From the NCBI RefSeq assembly GCF_014352855.1, contig NZ_CP060697.1, positions 1,570,001 through 1,634,000 on the forward strand: 64,000 nt of DNA, written 5' to 3'. Positions 8,686 to 18,547 of this stretch are shown here, one piece after another. The translations under genes and the position numbers were made by a program. Positions within the stretch are counted from its first letter, which is position 1, and each line of letters starts with the position of its first letter. The DNA is from Sphingomonas sabuli (GTDB lineage: Bacteria > Pseudomonadota > Alphaproteobacteria > Sphingomonadales > Sphingomonadaceae). Below the pieces are notes generated by a model. The model was given only the letters and a program-made list of their open reading frames with translations, was not told the origin of the DNA and made no database searches.

Positions 8686-11600
8686 TTATTCCGCGGGAAC
8701 CGCTTCGCCGGGACGTTGCGCTTCTTCGGTGACCAGCCGGTGGAAGACCTTGCTGATCGCCTGTTCGATATCGATGGCGATGCTGAAATACGCCGGGACC
8801 AGCAGCAGGGTCAGCGCGGTCGACAGGATCAGCCCGCCGATCACGGTAATGCCCATCGGCGCACGCCAGCTGCCGTCGCCGTGCAGCGACAGCGCGATCG
8901 GCAGCATGCCGGCGACCATCGCCACGGTCGTCATGACGATCGGCTGGGCGCGCTTGTGCCCGGCTTCGTAAATCGCCTCGTCCTTGGCCATGCCGTGGTT
9001 CATCATCTCGACCGCGAAATCGATCAGCAGGATCGAGTTCTTGGCGACGATCCCGAACAGCATCAGGATGCCGATGAACACGGGCAGCGAGACCGGCGTG
9101 CCGGCGATGTGCAGCGCGATCGCCGCGCCGAGCGGGGCGAGCACCAGCGAGCCCATGTTGACGAACGGGGCAAGGAAACGGCGGTAGAGCAGCACAAGCA
9201 CCGCGAACACCAGCAGCACGCCGCTGGCCAGCGCGATGCCGAAACTGACCAGCAATTCGCCCTGCCATTTCTGGTCGCCGAGGGTCAGTTCCTGAACGCC
9301 GTCGGGCAGGTTCTTGTAGGTCGGCAGCTCACGGATCTTCTTCCAAGCGTCGCTCGACACTACGCCCTGCGCAAGGTCGGCGCCGATGACCGTGCGCCGC
9401 ACCTGGTTGGTGCGCTGCACGCGCGACGGACCGGACCCGAAGCTGATTTCGGCGACCGCCTTCAACGGCACGCTGGCGCCGGACTGGGTCGGCACCGGCA
9501 GGTTTTCCAGCACCGACAGGTCGCGGCGGGCCGAGATCGGCAGGCTGACGATGATCGGCACCTGACGGTCGGCAAGCGAGAATTTGGCGCTATTCTGTTC
9601 GATGTCGCCGATGGTGGCGATACGGATTGTCTGCGACAGCGCGGTGGTCGTCACGCCAAGGTCAGCGGCCAGGTCGAAGCGCGGCGTGATCTGGATTTCC
9701 GGCCGTTCGTTGTCGCCCTGCACACGCGGCGCCACCAGCTCGGGAATCGTCTCCATCTCCTGCGCCAGCTTGGCCGACGTCTGCTGCAGCAGGACCGGAT
9801 TGCTGCTGCCGAGGAACAGGCCGATGGGCCGCCCGCCGGCGTTGTTCTGGGACACGAAATTGACCCGCGCATCGGCAATGGTCGCCAGCTTCGGATTGAG
9901 CTCGCGCTCGATTTCCGGGCTCTTCTGCGTGCGGTCCTTCTTGAACATCACCTGGATGTAGCCGACCGACGTGAAGACCCGCTGGAACACGCGATCCACA
10001 TTGGGGTGGGCAAGGAGGATGCCTGACGCTTCGGAAGCGACGCCGCGGGTCTGGGCCAGCGTCGTGCCCGGCGGCATTTCGATGCGCACGGTCGACACGG
10101 GTTCGTCGGTTTCCGGCTGGAACTGCATCGGCAGGGTCGCGAACAGGGCCACGGTCATCAGCAAGGCGATGAACCCGACGCCAAGCATCTTCACCCGGTG
10201 ATCGCGATATTGGGCGTTGAGCCGCGTGTGCCAGCGCGCGAAACCGCCATCCCGCGACGACAAGGCGGCGCTCATCAGCCGGTGAACGATGATCGCGGCC
10301 GCCACCAGCGCGACAATCGCCAGCAGGTTGACGGCCAGGGCCGGTAGCCCCAGCGCCGTCAGGGCCTTCATCGCGGCAATCGCGGCGGCGATCGCGGCGA
10401 TCAGGTTCAGCACCTGCAGCACGATCTCGATGCCGACGAAATGGACCCGGGTCTTTTCTGCCGGGACGGCGGCCCGCACGGCGCGGGTTTCGCTGTCGTC
10501 CAGAGTCCAGTTGAGCAGCGACAGGTAGCGGGTCATCCACTTGCCCGAGGCATGTTCCTCGACCCCGTGGGCGCGCAGGAAATAGGCCGCCATCAGCGGC
10601 GTGATCATGCGCGCGACGAGCAAACTCATCGCCACCGACAGGACGACGGTGAAGCCGAAGTGATAGAAGAACTGGCCGGAAATGCCGGGCATCAGCGCCA
10701 CCGGCAGGAAGACCGCGATGATCGCCGAGGTGGTCGCCAGCACGGCCAGGCCGATTTCGTCCGCGGCGTCGATCGCGGCCTGGTAGCCGGATTTGCCCAT
10801 GCGCATGTGGCGGACGATGTTTTCGATCTCGACGATGGCGTCGTCGACCAGCACGCCGGCCACCAGCGCCAGCGCCAGCAACGACAGGAAGTTCAGGTTG
10901 ATCCCGATCAGGCTCATGAACCAGAAGGCGGGAATCGCCGACAAGGGAATGGCCACGGCGGAAATGATCGTCGCGCGGAAGTCGCGCAGGAACAGGAACA
11001 CCACCAGCACCGCCAGCACCGCGCCCTCGATCAAAGCGATCATCGAACTGTCGTACTGGTTCTCGGTGTAATTGACGGTGTTCGCGACCTCGACGAACTG
11101 GACCCGCGGATTTTCCTTCTCGATCTTGCGCAGTTCGTCCCACGCTCCGTCGTAGACGGTAAGATCGGAATAGCCCCGCGCCCGCTTGATGTTGAAACTG
11201 ACGACGGGCTTGCCGTTGAGGATCGCCTCGGAGCGTAATTCGTCGGTCGAATCGCTGACCTTGCCAAGGTCGCTCAGCCGGACGACGCGCCCGCCCGGAA
11301 CGCTGATCTGGGTTTGGCCGAGATTGTAGGCGTCGGTGGCGTTGCCGATGATTCGGACCGTCTGTTCGGACCCGGCCAGTTCGGCCCGTCCGCCGGACGC
11401 GTTGAGGTTAACCTGGCGCAGCTGCTGGTTGACCTGGGCCGCGGTGATGCCCTGCGCCTGCAGCGCGACGGGATCGAGCGTGATGCGTATCTGGCGGTCG
11501 ACGCCGCCTTCGCGGGTGACCGCGCCGACGCCTTCGATCGACAGCAGCCGGCGCGACACTTCATTGTCGATGTACCAGCTCAACTGTTCGAGCGTCATGT

Positions 11601-12051
11601 CGTTGGTTTCGGCGGCGATGAAGGAGATCTCGCCGCCGTCGTTGGTCTGCATGCGCTCGACCTGCGGCTCGAGAATGCCTTCGGGCAGGTCGCCGCGGAT
11701 CTGGGCGATGGCCGTGCGCACGTCCTCGGTCGCCCGGTCGAGCGGGGTGCCGATGTGGAACGACACCATCGTCTGGCTGAAGCCTTCGCGCAGGCTGGAA
11801 TTGATCTCCTCGACGTTCTCCACGCTGCGGATGGCCGCTTCCACCCGCTGCGTGATCTGGCTTTCCATCTCGCTCGGCGCGGCGCCGGGCTGGGAGATAT
11901 TCACCTGAACGGCGGGGAATTCGACGTCGGGGAAGTTGTTGACGTCGAGCCGCATGAACGCGAGCAGCCCGGCCAGCAGCAGGCCGACGAACAGCACGAT
12001 CGGCGGGACCGGATTGCGGATGCACCAGGACGAGATGTTGCGGAAATTCAT
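8686..12051 (-). CDS. RND efflux permease, HAE1/AcrB family
   Basis: An inner-membrane proton-driven multidrug exporter of 1121 residues. It has the RND layout: TM1 at about 14-32, a first periplasmic porter domain, TM2-6 with the proton-relay pair Asp403-Asp404 ([12 protein letters not shown]), a second porter domain, and C-terminal TMs. It is about 70-90 residues longer than typical AcrB-type pumps. The excess lies at about residues 518-605, between TM6 and TM7, and contains two additional hydrophobic stretches (about 538-562 and 567-592). It is co-transcribed with the adaptor gene upstream; no outer-membrane channel gene is adjacent. Confidence 0.93.
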   Translation of the reverse strand: MNFRNISSWCIRNPVPPIVLFVGLLLAGLLAFMRLDVNNFPDVEFPAVQVNISQPGAAPSEMESQITQRVEAAIRSVENVEEINSSLREGFSQTMVSFHIGTPLDRATEDVRTAIAQIRGDLPEGILEPQVERMQTNDGGEISFIAAETNDMTLEQLSWYIDNEVSRRLLSIEGVGAVTREGGVDRQIRITLDPVALQAQGITAAQVNQQLRQVNLNASGGRAELAGSEQTVRIIGNATDAYNLGQTQISVPGGRVVRLSDLGKVSDSTDELRSEAILNGKPVVSFNIKRARGYSDLTVYDGAWDELRKIEKENPRVQFVEVANTVNYTENQYDSSMIALIEGAVLAVLVVFLFLRDFRATIISAVAIPLSAIPAFWFMSLIGINLNFLSLLALALVAGVLVDDAIVEIENIVRHMRMGKSGYQAAIDAADEIGLAVLATTSAIIAVFLPVALMPGISGQFFYHFGFTVVLSVAMSLLVARMITPLMAAYFLRAHGVEEHASGKWMTRYLSLLNWTLDDSETRAVRAAVPAEKTRVHFVGIEIVLQVLNLIAAIAAAIAAMKALTALGLPALAVNLLAIVALVAAAIIVHRLMSAALSSRDGGFARWHTRLNAQYRDHRVKMLGVGFIALLMTVALFATLPMQFQPETDEPVSTVRIEMPPGTTLAQTRGVASEASGILLAHPNVDRVFQRVFTSVGYIQVMFKKDRTQKSPEIERELNPKLATIADARVNFVSQNNAGGRPIGLFLGSSNPVLLQQTSAKLAQEMETIPELVAPRVQGDNERPEIQITPRFDLAADLGVTTTALSQTIRIATIGDIEQNSAKFSLADRQVPIIVSLPISARRDLSVLENLPVPTQSGASVPLKAVAEISFGSGPSRVQRTNQVRRTVIGADLAQGVVSSDAWKKIRELPTYKNLPDGVQELTLGDQKWQGELLVSFGIALASGVLLVFAVLVLLYRRFLAPFVNMGSLVLAPLGAAIALHIAGTPVSLPVFIGILMLFGIVAKNSILLIDFAVEMMNHGMAKDEAIYEAGHKRAQPIVMTTVAMVAGMLPIALSLHGDGSWRAPMGITVIGGLILSTALTLLLVPAYFSIAIDIEQAISKVFHRLVTEEAQRPGEAVPAE

Positions 12052-12077
12052 GGTTTAACGCTCTTGGGTCCCGGTCA

Positions 12078-13277
12078 TTACGGTTGCAGGGTCTTCGGCA
12101 CGACCCGCTTGGGCCGCACTTCCTGGCCCGGGTTGAGGAACGGGCCGGCGGTTTCGACCACCCGCTCGCGGCCGCTTAGGCCGCCGATGACGGTGACGCC
12201 CGCGTCCTGCACCTCGCCAAGCTGGACCGCCCGGCGCTCGATCTTGTTGTTGCTGCCGACGATGAAGACGTAGCTGCCCTTGGAATCGCTCATCACCGCG
12301 CTCTGCGGAAGGACGGGGGCCGTGGTCTGGTTGGCGGTGATCTTCGCCTCGCCGAAGCCGCCGGGCTTGAAGGCGGGATCGTAAGGCACGCTGATCCTGA
12401 CCTCGCCTTGGCGGGTTTGCGGATCGATCGTCGGCGCGACCTGCCAGACCGAGCCGGTGAAGGTGCGGTCCGACCCCAACGGAGTGACGGTCGCGGGCAT
12501 GCCGACCTTGACCGCGGTCAGGTCCTGCTGCGGCAGGTTGGCGCGGATCTCCATCGCCCCGCCCTGGGCCATGCGGAACAGGGCGCCGGCGCCGGCGCCG
12601 ACCACCTGGCCGACCTCCACGTTGCGTTCGAGCACCAGGCCCGCGGACGGAGCAGTGATGTTGAGCCGGCCGATTTCGGCGCGGGTCGCGCCCAGCTGCG
12701 CGCGGGCCACGCGGACCTGCGCGGTCGCCGCATCGCGGGTCGCGCGCTTGGAATCGATCTCGGCCTTGGACACGAAACCGCGGCCCTGGAGCGAGAGCGC
12801 GCGCTGATAATTGGCTTCGGCCAGCGCGGCATTGGCCTGCGCGGCGTCGATCTGCGCGGCCAGCTGCGCGGCCTGCTGGGTCTGCACCGACCGGTCGATG
12901 ACGGCGAGCGTCTGGCCCTGGCGCGCCCAGCTTCCGGCGTCGACCAGCACCTGCGTAACGCGCCCGCCCTGCCCGGCAACGCCGACCGGCTGGTCGCGGC
13001 GAGCGGCGAGCGCACCGGACGCGGTGATCACCCGCGCGACGCTGGTCTGACCGGGCACGATCACGGACACGGTCGGAATCTTGCCGGCCGTAGCGCCTTC
13101 GTCGGCGGCAGGCTTGCCGCCGCCAAGCATCATCATCGCGACGATTATTGCGATCACCGCGACCAGGGCGGCGGCGATGATCGCCATCCGCTTGCGCCGG
13201 CGCGCGCCGTCGTCGATCACGACCAGCGTGTCCGATTCGGTAGTGCGCAACGGCCGTTCCAAGTTCATATCGTTCAT
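12078..13277 (-). CDS. RND efflux periplasmic adaptor (membrane fusion protein)
   Basis: A 399-residue MFP subunit that bridges the RND permease to an outer-membrane channel. It has an N-terminal anchor at about residues 22-42, following RRRKR. Next come the barrel-sandwich/lipoyl half, an alpha-hairpin coiled coil rich in Ala/Gln (QAAQLAAQIDAAQANAALAE), and the returning lipoyl half (ITAPSAGLVLERNVEVGQVV). A beta-barrel domain ends the protein. ATG 13277 is preferred over a TTG at 13310. The gap to the permease is 26 nt. Confidence 0.92.
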   Translation of the reverse strand: MNDMNLERPLRTTESDTLVVIDDGARRRKRMAIIAAALVAVIAIIVAMMMLGGGKPAADEGATAGKIPTVSVIVPGQTSVARVITASGALAARRDQPVGVAGQGGRVTQVLVDAGSWARQGQTLAVIDRSVQTQQAAQLAAQIDAAQANAALAEANYQRALSLQGRGFVSKAEIDSKRATRDAATAQVRVARAQLGATRAEIGRLNITAPSAGLVLERNVEVGQVVGAGAGALFRMAQGGAMEIRANLPQQDLTAVKVGMPATVTPLGSDRTFTGSVWQVAPTIDPQTRQGEVRISVPYDPAFKPGGFGEAKITANQTTAPVLPQSAVMSDSKGSYVFIVGSNNKIERRAVQLGEVQDAGVTVIGGLSGRERVVETAGPFLNPGQEVRPKRVVPKTLQP

Positions 13278-13457
13278 TCTTTCGCCCAGATCGCGTTCTT
13301 GGCTGCCCAAAGTAGAGCCACTGTATTACGCGAATAAGTCACCAAGGGCAACACAGCCCGGTTGCCCACGGTATGCCAGCCGTTTTCGACCAACGGACAT
13401 GGCTGGAACAGCAAAGCCCGGTCGCGCATTAATCGCGGCATAACAAGGGAGACTGCG

Positions 13458-13721
13458 ATGCTCGAATCCTATGGCTGGCTGTGGTGGATCATCATCGGGG
13501 GGATTGCCGGTGCCATCGCGAAGTTCCTCATGCCCGGCCGCGACCCGGGCGGCTGCCTGGTCACGATCCTGCTCGGCATCGCCGGCGCATTCGTCGCCGG
13601 CTGGCTGGGCAAGATGGTTGGCTGGTACGACACCGGCGAAGGCGCGGGCTTCCTGGCCGCGATCGTCGGCGCATTCGTGATCCTGTTCATCTACCGCCTG
13701 ATTGCCGGACGCCGCGCCTAG
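13458..13721 (+). CDS. GlsB/YeaQ/YmgE-family small membrane protein
   Basis: An 87-residue transglycosylase-associated/GlsB-type protein with three hydrophobic segments. It starts MLESYGWLWWIIIGGIAG, followed by a small-residue-rich core (GGCLVTILLGIAGAFVAGWLG) and a last helix ending IYRLIAGRRA. Members are often stress-associated, but the mechanism is unknown. The start is fixed by AAGGGAG 7 nt upstream. A second family member lies at 14593-14853 on the other strand. Confidence 0.85.
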   Translation: MLESYGWLWWIIIGGIAGAIAKFLMPGRDPGGCLVTILLGIAGAFVAGWLGKMVGWYDTGEGAGFLAAIVGAFVILFIYRLIAGRRA

Positions 13722-13802
13722 CGCGACCGCCGCTCGTTCACGCCGTGGCCATGTGGCCGGTGCACCTTTCGGGTTCGTATCGAACCAGGGGAGTGCCGAC
13801 AC

Positions 13803-14528
13803 ATGGCCAAACTTTTATCGTTTTGTATTGCGGTGATGCTGGCCGCGACGGCCGTTCCGGCCGCGGCCCAACAAGCCGTTGAAATCGATTTCGCGCAGCC
13901 GATCAGCGGGACGCGGTTGGACGTATCGGCGACCGGCGCGGTCACCCGCGTACCCGACATCGCCGTAATTTCCGCCGGCGTGGTCACACGCGCCGCGACG
14001 GCCTCGCAAGCGCTGCAACAGAACAGCACACGCATGGAACGGGTGCTGGCGGCGCTGCGCAGCGCCGGGGTCGCGGACCGCGACATTCAGACCAGCTCGA
14101 TCAACCTCAACCCCGAGTATCGCTACCAGGACGGACAGGCGCCCCAGCTGACGGGCTATACCGCGACCAACTCGGTCACGATCCGTTTTCGCGACATTCG
14201 CAACAGCGGCAGCATCCTTGATGCGCTGGTCGCGCAGGGCGCCAACCAGATCAACGGGCCGTCGATGACCATCGACAAGCCGGAAGCGGCGCTGGACGAG
14301 GCACGGTCGCGGGCAATCGCCGCCGGGCTGGCCCGGGCACAGCTTTACGCTTCGGCGCTGGGCAAGCGCGTCGGCCGAGTCCTGTCGATCAACGAAAGCG
14401 GCGGATATTCTCCGCCCCAGCCGATGCCTTATGCAGCGATGGCGCGGGCACAGTCGGCCGACACCAAGATCGAACCGGGCGAGCAGAAGCTGGAAATCTC
14501 GGTCGCGATGGCGTTCGAATTGCTGTGA
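13803..14528 (+). CDS. SIMPL (DUF541) periplasmic protein
   Basis: A 241-residue exported SIMPL-domain protein. The signal peptide is MAKLLSFCIAVMLAATAVPAAAQ. The DUF541 features are visible: LDVSATGAVTRVPDIAVISAGV, then SINLNPEYRYQDGQ and TGYTATNSVTIRFRD, and a final ISVAMAFELL strand. The function of the family is poorly defined; some members affect stress responses or membrane integrity. It is followed by a strong hairpin terminator. Confidence 0.87.
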   Translation: MAKLLSFCIAVMLAATAVPAAAQQAVEIDFAQPISGTRLDVSATGAVTRVPDIAVISAGVVTRAATASQALQQNSTRMERVLAALRSAGVADRDIQTSSINLNPEYRYQDGQAPQLTGYTATNSVTIRFRDIRNSGSILDALVAQGANQINGPSMTIDKPEAALDEARSRAIAAGLARAQLYASALGKRVGRVLSINESGGYSPPQPMPYAAMARAQSADTKIEPGEQKLEISVAMAFELL

Positions 14529-14533
14529 CCATG

Positions 14534-14566
14534 AAAAAGGCCGCGCAGGCGTTCACCTGCGCGGCC
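14534..14566 (-). terminator. Rho-independent terminator between convergent genes
   Basis: A perfect 11-bp stem (GGCCGCGCAGG / CCTGCGCGGCC) with a 6-nt loop. Read on the - strand it is followed by five T residues, so it terminates the GlsB gene at 14593-14853. It probably also stops transcription from the SIMPL gene on the + strand. Confidence 0.85.
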
Positions 14567-14592
14567 CATAATTTCGTAGAGGGCGTCTCCGC

Positions 14593-14853
14593 TTAGCGGA
14601 CGGTACCCCTGCGGATCAGGTTGACGATCGCCAGCAGGACGACCGCGCCGAGCAACGACCAAAGGATGTTGGTCAGGTCGAGCGGATTGGAATCATTGAT
14701 GTTGCCGCCACCGAAGATCAGGCCGGCAATGACTGCGCCGACGATGCCGACGACGATGTTGAGGATAATCCCCTGTTGTGCATCGGTGCGCATAATGAGG
14801 CTAGCAAGCCAGCCAACAATGCCGCCGACGATCAGCCAGACGATGAAACCCAT
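14593..14853 (-). CDS. GlsB/YeaQ/YmgE-family stress-response membrane protein
   Basis: An 86-residue three-helix membrane protein of the YeaQ/YmgE type. It begins MGFIVWLIVGGIVGWLASLI and has the family's IILNIVVGIVGAVIAGLIFGG core. The start at 14853 is decided by an AGGAGG ribosome-binding site 9 nt upstream, rather than the in-frame codon at 14880. It is a diverged paralogue of the protein at 13458-13721. Confidence 0.88.
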   Translation of the reverse strand: MGFIVWLIVGGIVGWLASLIMRTDAQQGIILNIVVGIVGAVIAGLIFGGGNINDSNPLDLTNILWSLLGAVVLLAIVNLIRRGTVR

Positions 14854-15028
14854 GAGCGTTCCCTCCTGTTCGGCCGCCACCCAGTAACTCGGCGGCCTTG
14901 AGCACCGGAAAGACGCCCGATGCGCGATTGTTGTTCCGCATTCATTTAATCATGTCCAGTCCGGGACAGTCGGCAGGACGGATTAATCCACGGAATTGCA
15001 GGAGGGATGGCGGCCTTGCGGCCGCTGC

Positions 15029-15328
15029 TCAATAGCGCTGCTGGCGCTCGTAGACGTCGCGGTAATGCTTGAGCCGGGTGACGCGCAGGCCGGGCATGCC
15101 GCTGCGTTCGACCGCACGCTGCCAGCCGGTGAATTCTTCAAGGCTCAGCGAGTAGCGCTGGCAGGCCTCGTCGATCGACAGGAGCCCGCCCGCGACCGCT
15201 GCGACCACTTCGGCCTTGCGCCGAACGACCCAGCGGTTGGTGCCGACCGGCGGCAGCGAGTCGAGCGTCAGCGGCTCCCCGAGGGGGCCAATGACCTGAG
15301 CCGGCCGGATCTTCTGGTTCTCAAGCAT
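15029..15328 (-). CDS. sciP: SciP-type CtrA inhibitor (DUF1153)
   Basis: A 99-residue helix-turn-helix protein of the DUF1153 family. In Caulobacter, SciP binds the cell-cycle regulator CtrA and blocks activation of its target promoters. The diagnostic run is visible: LPPVGTNRWVVRRKAEVVAA, GGLLSIDEACQRYSLSLEEF, then GWQRAVERSGMPGLRVTR. It is encoded alone, with no operon partner. The family is largely confined to alphaproteobacteria, which supports the taxonomic call. Confidence 0.9.
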   Translation of the reverse strand: MLENQKIRPAQVIGPLGEPLTLDSLPPVGTNRWVVRRKAEVVAAVAGGLLSIDEACQRYSLSLEEFTGWQRAVERSGMPGLRVTRLKHYRDVYERQQRY

Positions 15329-15416
15329 TCGTCAAACCTGTTTCATCGGTTGGTGTGAGCCCTGTTTAAGACTGCCGCGTTGAAGATATTCTCAAGGTCG
15401 CTGGTTAATTTACCGG

Positions 15417-15623
15417 TCATTCTTCGCCGTCCGGCTTCAGCCACGGCTGCTTGGCGGCAAACGCGCCCCCAAGCGATGCAGAAGCTTCGCGCCAGCCGTC
15501 GCCACCGGAAAAGTACCGGCGGACCGCCTCGCGGCGCTGCTCTTCGGCCAGCGCTTCGAGGATGTCCTCGGCCTCCACCGGCTGGTTACCGTCACCACCG
15601 ATCTTTCCTTCCAAACGCGACAT
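15417..15623 (-). CDS. Small hypothetical acidic protein
   Basis: A 68-residue protein of unknown function. It is acidic in the first half ([19 protein letters not shown]) and ends in [11 protein letters not shown]. No membrane segment or known motif is apparent; it is probably cytoplasmic and helical. An AGGGGA ribosome-binding site precedes ATG 15623. It is divergent from mnmA, 81 nt away. Confidence 0.65.
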   Translation of the reverse strand: MSRLEGKIGGDGNQPVEAEDILEALAEEQRREAVRRYFSGGDGWREASASLGGAFAAKQPWLKPDGEE

Positions 15624-15704
15624 GGCGTCCCCTGGCTTACCCGTGTCGAGGCTGGACTAGCAGTGAGGAGTGAACTTCGGGTAAAGACCCGCTCCACAAC
15701 GGAA

Positions 15705-16823
15705 ATGACCATCGATTTCGGCCTCGATCGCCTGCAAGGCGCGCGGATCGTCGTCGCCATGTCCGGCGGCGTCGACAGTTCGGTTGCGGCTGCCCTCGCC
15801 GCGCGCACCGGGGCCGAGGTGGTCGGCGTCACCCTGCAGCTGTACGATCATGGCGAGGCTGTGAAGCGCAGCGGGTCGTGCTGCGCCGGGCAGGACATTT
15901 ACGATGCGGCCCAGGTCGCCGACCGGCTGGGCATCGCCCATTACGTGCTGGATTACGAAAGCCGGTTCCGCAGCGGGGTGATCGATCGCTTCGCCGAGGA
16001 ATATGCGCAGGGCCGCACCCCGATCCCCTGCGCCCTGTGCAACCAGGGCGTGAAGTTCGTCGACCTGATCGCCTTCGCCCGCGAATTGGGCGCGGATTGC
16101 CTGGCGACCGGCCATTACGTCCGCCGCACCGTCCGCAATGGCCGGGCGGAACTGCACCGGGGCAAAGACCCGCGCCGCGACCAGAGCTATTTCCTTTACG
16201 GGACCACGCGCGATCAGCTCGATTTTCTCCGCTTCCCTCTCGGCGACTTGCCCAAGGATGCGGTGCGCGAGCTGGCTCTGGAGGCTGGACTGGCGGTGGC
16301 CGCCAAGCCGGACAGCCAGGACATCTGCTTCGTCCCCGACGGCGACTATGCTTCGCTGGTCAAGAAGCTGCGACCGGAAACGGACGTGCCGGGCGAGATC
16401 GTCGATCTCGAGGGCCGGACGCTCGGCGAGCATCGCGGAGTCGTGCATTTCACCGTCGGCCAGCGCCGCGGGATCGAGATCGGCGGCAGCCCCGAACCGC
16501 TGTATGTCGTGCGGATCGAGCCCGACACGCGCCGGCTGGTGGTTGGCCCGCGCAGCGCGCTCGCCATCCAGCGCATGCGGGTGGAGGAGCTGAGCTGGCT
16601 GGGCGAGGACCAGCGCGACGTCTCGGTCAAGGTTCGCTCGCTTGCCCCGGCGGTGTCGGCCCGGATCGAGGATGATGGCTGGGTCTGTTTCGCCACCCCC
16701 GAATATGGCGTTGCCCCGGGGCAGGCGGCGGTCTTCTACGACGGCACGCGAGTGCTTGGCGGCGGATGGATCGCCGAAACGCTGGCCGCCGATCCGCGCG
16801 TGTCCTGTGCCGCCGCCGCTTAG
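15705..16823 (+). CDS. mnmA: tRNA-specific 2-thiouridylase MnmA
   Basis: MnmA installs the 2-thio group on U34 of Lys, Glu and Gln tRNAs. The 372-residue protein has the PP-loop [12 protein letters not shown] at about residues 16-27. The catalytic Cys pair is present in the GSCCAGQD region and in PCALCNQ, plus a later [13 protein letters not shown] block containing the second catalytic Cys. ATG 15705 is preferred over an upstream GTG because it gives the normal family N-terminus. Its end overlaps the NUDIX gene by 17 nt. Confidence 0.95.
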   Translation: MTIDFGLDRLQGARIVVAMSGGVDSSVAAALAARTGAEVVGVTLQLYDHGEAVKRSGSCCAGQDIYDAAQVADRLGIAHYVLDYESRFRSGVIDRFAEEYAQGRTPIPCALCNQGVKFVDLIAFARELGADCLATGHYVRRTVRNGRAELHRGKDPRRDQSYFLYGTTRDQLDFLRFPLGDLPKDAVRELALEAGLAVAAKPDSQDICFVPDGDYASLVKKLRPETDVPGEIVDLEGRTLGEHRGVVHFTVGQRRGIEIGGSPEPLYVVRIEPDTRRLVVGPRSALAIQRMRVEELSWLGEDQRDVSVKVRSLAPAVSARIEDDGWVCFATPEYGVAPGQAAVFYDGTRVLGGGWIAETLAADPRVSCAAAA

Positions 16824-17274
16824 CGCCGGAATCCTGCTGTACCGCCACACCGGCGGGGCAACCGAAGTGCTGCTGATCCATCCCGGCGGTCCGTATTGGG
16901 CAAAGAAGGATGCCGGGGCGTGGATGATTCCCAAGGGCGGAGTCGATGCCGGCGAGGCGCTGGCCGACGCCGCCGTTCGCGAATTCCGCGAGGAGCTTGG
17001 CAGTGCGCTGGATCGGCCGCCGCAACCGCTCGTGCGGATCAAGCAGTCGGGCGGCAAGATCGTCGAGGTGTTCGCGGCGGAGGGCGACTTCGATCCTGCC
17101 CGGCTCGACAGCCTGCATTTCGAGATGGAGTGGCCGCCGCGCAGCGGGCGGATGCAAAGCTTTCCCGAATGCGACGCCGCCCGATGGATGGACCTCGCCG
17201 AGGCGCGGCGGATGATGCTCAAAAGCCAGCTGCCGATCCTCGACGCGCTGGAGGAAAAGCTCAGCCGGGAGTGA
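16807..17274 (+). CDS. NUDIX hydrolase
   Basis: A 155-residue single-domain NUDIX protein that hydrolyses a nucleoside-diphosphate-linked substrate. The Nudix box is complete: [17 protein letters not shown] then REELGS, matching Gx5Ex7REUxEExGU. The [16 protein letters not shown] lead-in is like that of NTP pyrophosphohydrolases of the YjaD/MutT-like group with DUF1811-type neighbours (weak inference). The start is probably GTG 16807, inside the end of mnmA. Its tail overlaps the convergent permease gene by 14 nt. Confidence 0.85.
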   Translation: MPPPLSAGILLYRHTGGATEVLLIHPGGPYWAKKDAGAWMIPKGGVDAGEALADAAVREFREELGSALDRPPQPLVRIKQSGGKIVEVFAAEGDFDPARLDSLHFEMEWPPRSGRMQSFPECDAARWMDLAEARRMMLKSQLPILDALEEKLSRE

Positions 17275-18547
17275 CGGTGGCTGCGGGCTTGCGAGCGGCG
17301 ATCGCGAACAGGACCGCCCCGGCCAGCGCCAGCAACCCGAGCGTCTGCCACGCGTCCCACGTCGCCTGCGCCGCGCCCCAAACACATAGCGCGATGCCCG
17401 CGGCGCCCAGCACGTAAAGCCAGGGCGCGACCGGCGCCCGGCCCGGCGCGCGGGGCAGCGCAGCGATGGTCACGGCATAAACGAACAATCGCGCAAGCAC
17501 GCTGATGATCGCCAGCCAGACATAGCTTCCGACCAGCGCAAGGATGCCGGCGAACAGGGCGAGAAAGGCGATCGAGTTGGCGGGGGTGAGGAAGCGTTCG
17601 TTGACCCGCCCGAACCACCCCGGAAGGTCGCCGCGCCGCGCCAGCGCATAGGTGACCCGCGGGGTCGAGGTCATGGTGCTGTGCAAATTCCCGCCCAGCG
17701 AGCAGATCGCCGCGAGCGTGATCACCGCTGCACCAGCCGGTCCCGCGACCCACGCGCCAAGGTCGATGAGCGGCGCCTTCTCGTCCGTGCCGCCGCCGGG
17801 CAGTGCGCCGATGAAAGCCGCCTGGACGAGGAAATAGAGCAGCGTCGTCATCCCCAGCGTGATGAAGATGGCGCGCGGCAGGACCGTGCCGGGCCGCCTG
17901 GTCTCGCCCGCCGGGACGACCGCATTCTCGAACCCGACGAAGGCATAGAAGACGATCAGCGCACCCGCTTCGAACTGGCCAAGCGGGGGCATCGCACCCG
18001 GTGCCGGCAGCGGCAGGGTGGCAAGCAGCGCGGCGACGGCGATGATCAGCAGCGGCAGCGCCTTGAGCACCGTCAGCACGCCAAGGAAGGCCAGCGCCCG
18101 CCGTACCCCGGCGATGTTGATGCCGGCGAACAGGGTGCAGACCACGACCAGGATGACGGCCCGGGCCAGCCCCTGGTCGGCGCCCACCCACCAGCGCGAC
18201 AGATAGGCGGCGAGCACGTTAGCGTTGGCGGCAAAGGCCGCGGCGCGCGACAGGTAGAACAGCCAGCCCAGCTCGAACCCGACGAAGCGCCCGAAGACGC
18301 GGCCATATTCGGCCGGCCCGCCGCTTTCGGGAAAGCGTCCGGCGCTGTGCGCGAAGGGAATGACGATCAGCAGCGCGACCAGCGCGACCAGCGGGAACAG
18401 CCAGGGCGAGAAGCTGCCGAAGTCTGCGGCCAGCGTCGCCGGCAGGGCGAAGATCGCGCTGCCCAGCACGCCGTTGAACGCCAGAAGGATGGCGCCGGGG
18501 GTGCCGATGCTGCGCTTGAGCCGCGGGCCGTCGCCCTCGCCGGTCAA
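17261..18547 (-). CDS. APC-superfamily amino acid permease
   Basis: A 428-residue integral membrane transporter with about 11-12 hydrophobic helices. The APC fold is shown by the TM1 motif (PGAILLAFNGVLGSAIFALP) and the TM6-region FYAFVGFENAVVPAGET. It probably exchanges or imports an amino acid or amine; the substrate cannot be told. The start codon is TTG in a TTGA overlap with the PhzF stop, so it is the last gene of the pdxH-CDF-phzF-permease operon. Confidence 0.87.
   Translation of the reverse strand: MTGEGDGPRLKRSIGTPGAILLAFNGVLGSAIFALPATLAADFGSFSPWLFPLVALVALLIVIPFAHSAGRFPESGGPAEYGRVFGRFVGFELGWLFYLSRAAAFAANANVLAAYLSRWWVGADQGLARAVILVVVCTLFAGINIAGVRRALAFLGVLTVLKALPLLIIAVAALLATLPLPAPGAMPPLGQFEAGALIVFYAFVGFENAVVPAGETRRPGTVLPRAIFITLGMTTLLYFLVQAAFIGALPGGGTDEKAPLIDLGAWVAGPAGAAVITLAAICSLGGNLHSTMTSTPRVTYALARRGDLPGWFGRVNERFLTPANSIAFLALFAGILALVGSYVWLAIISVLARLFVYAVTIAALPRAPGRAPVAPWLYVLGAAGIALCVWGAAQATWDAWQTLGLLALAGAVLFAIAARKPAATVTPG

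Noticed and set aside
15657..18191. An 844-codon open frame antisense to mnmA, the NUDIX gene and the permease
   Set aside because: It lies opposite three well-recognised genes. Its translation is Arg/Gly/Pro-rich without motifs, as expected for reverse frames in GC-rich DNA.
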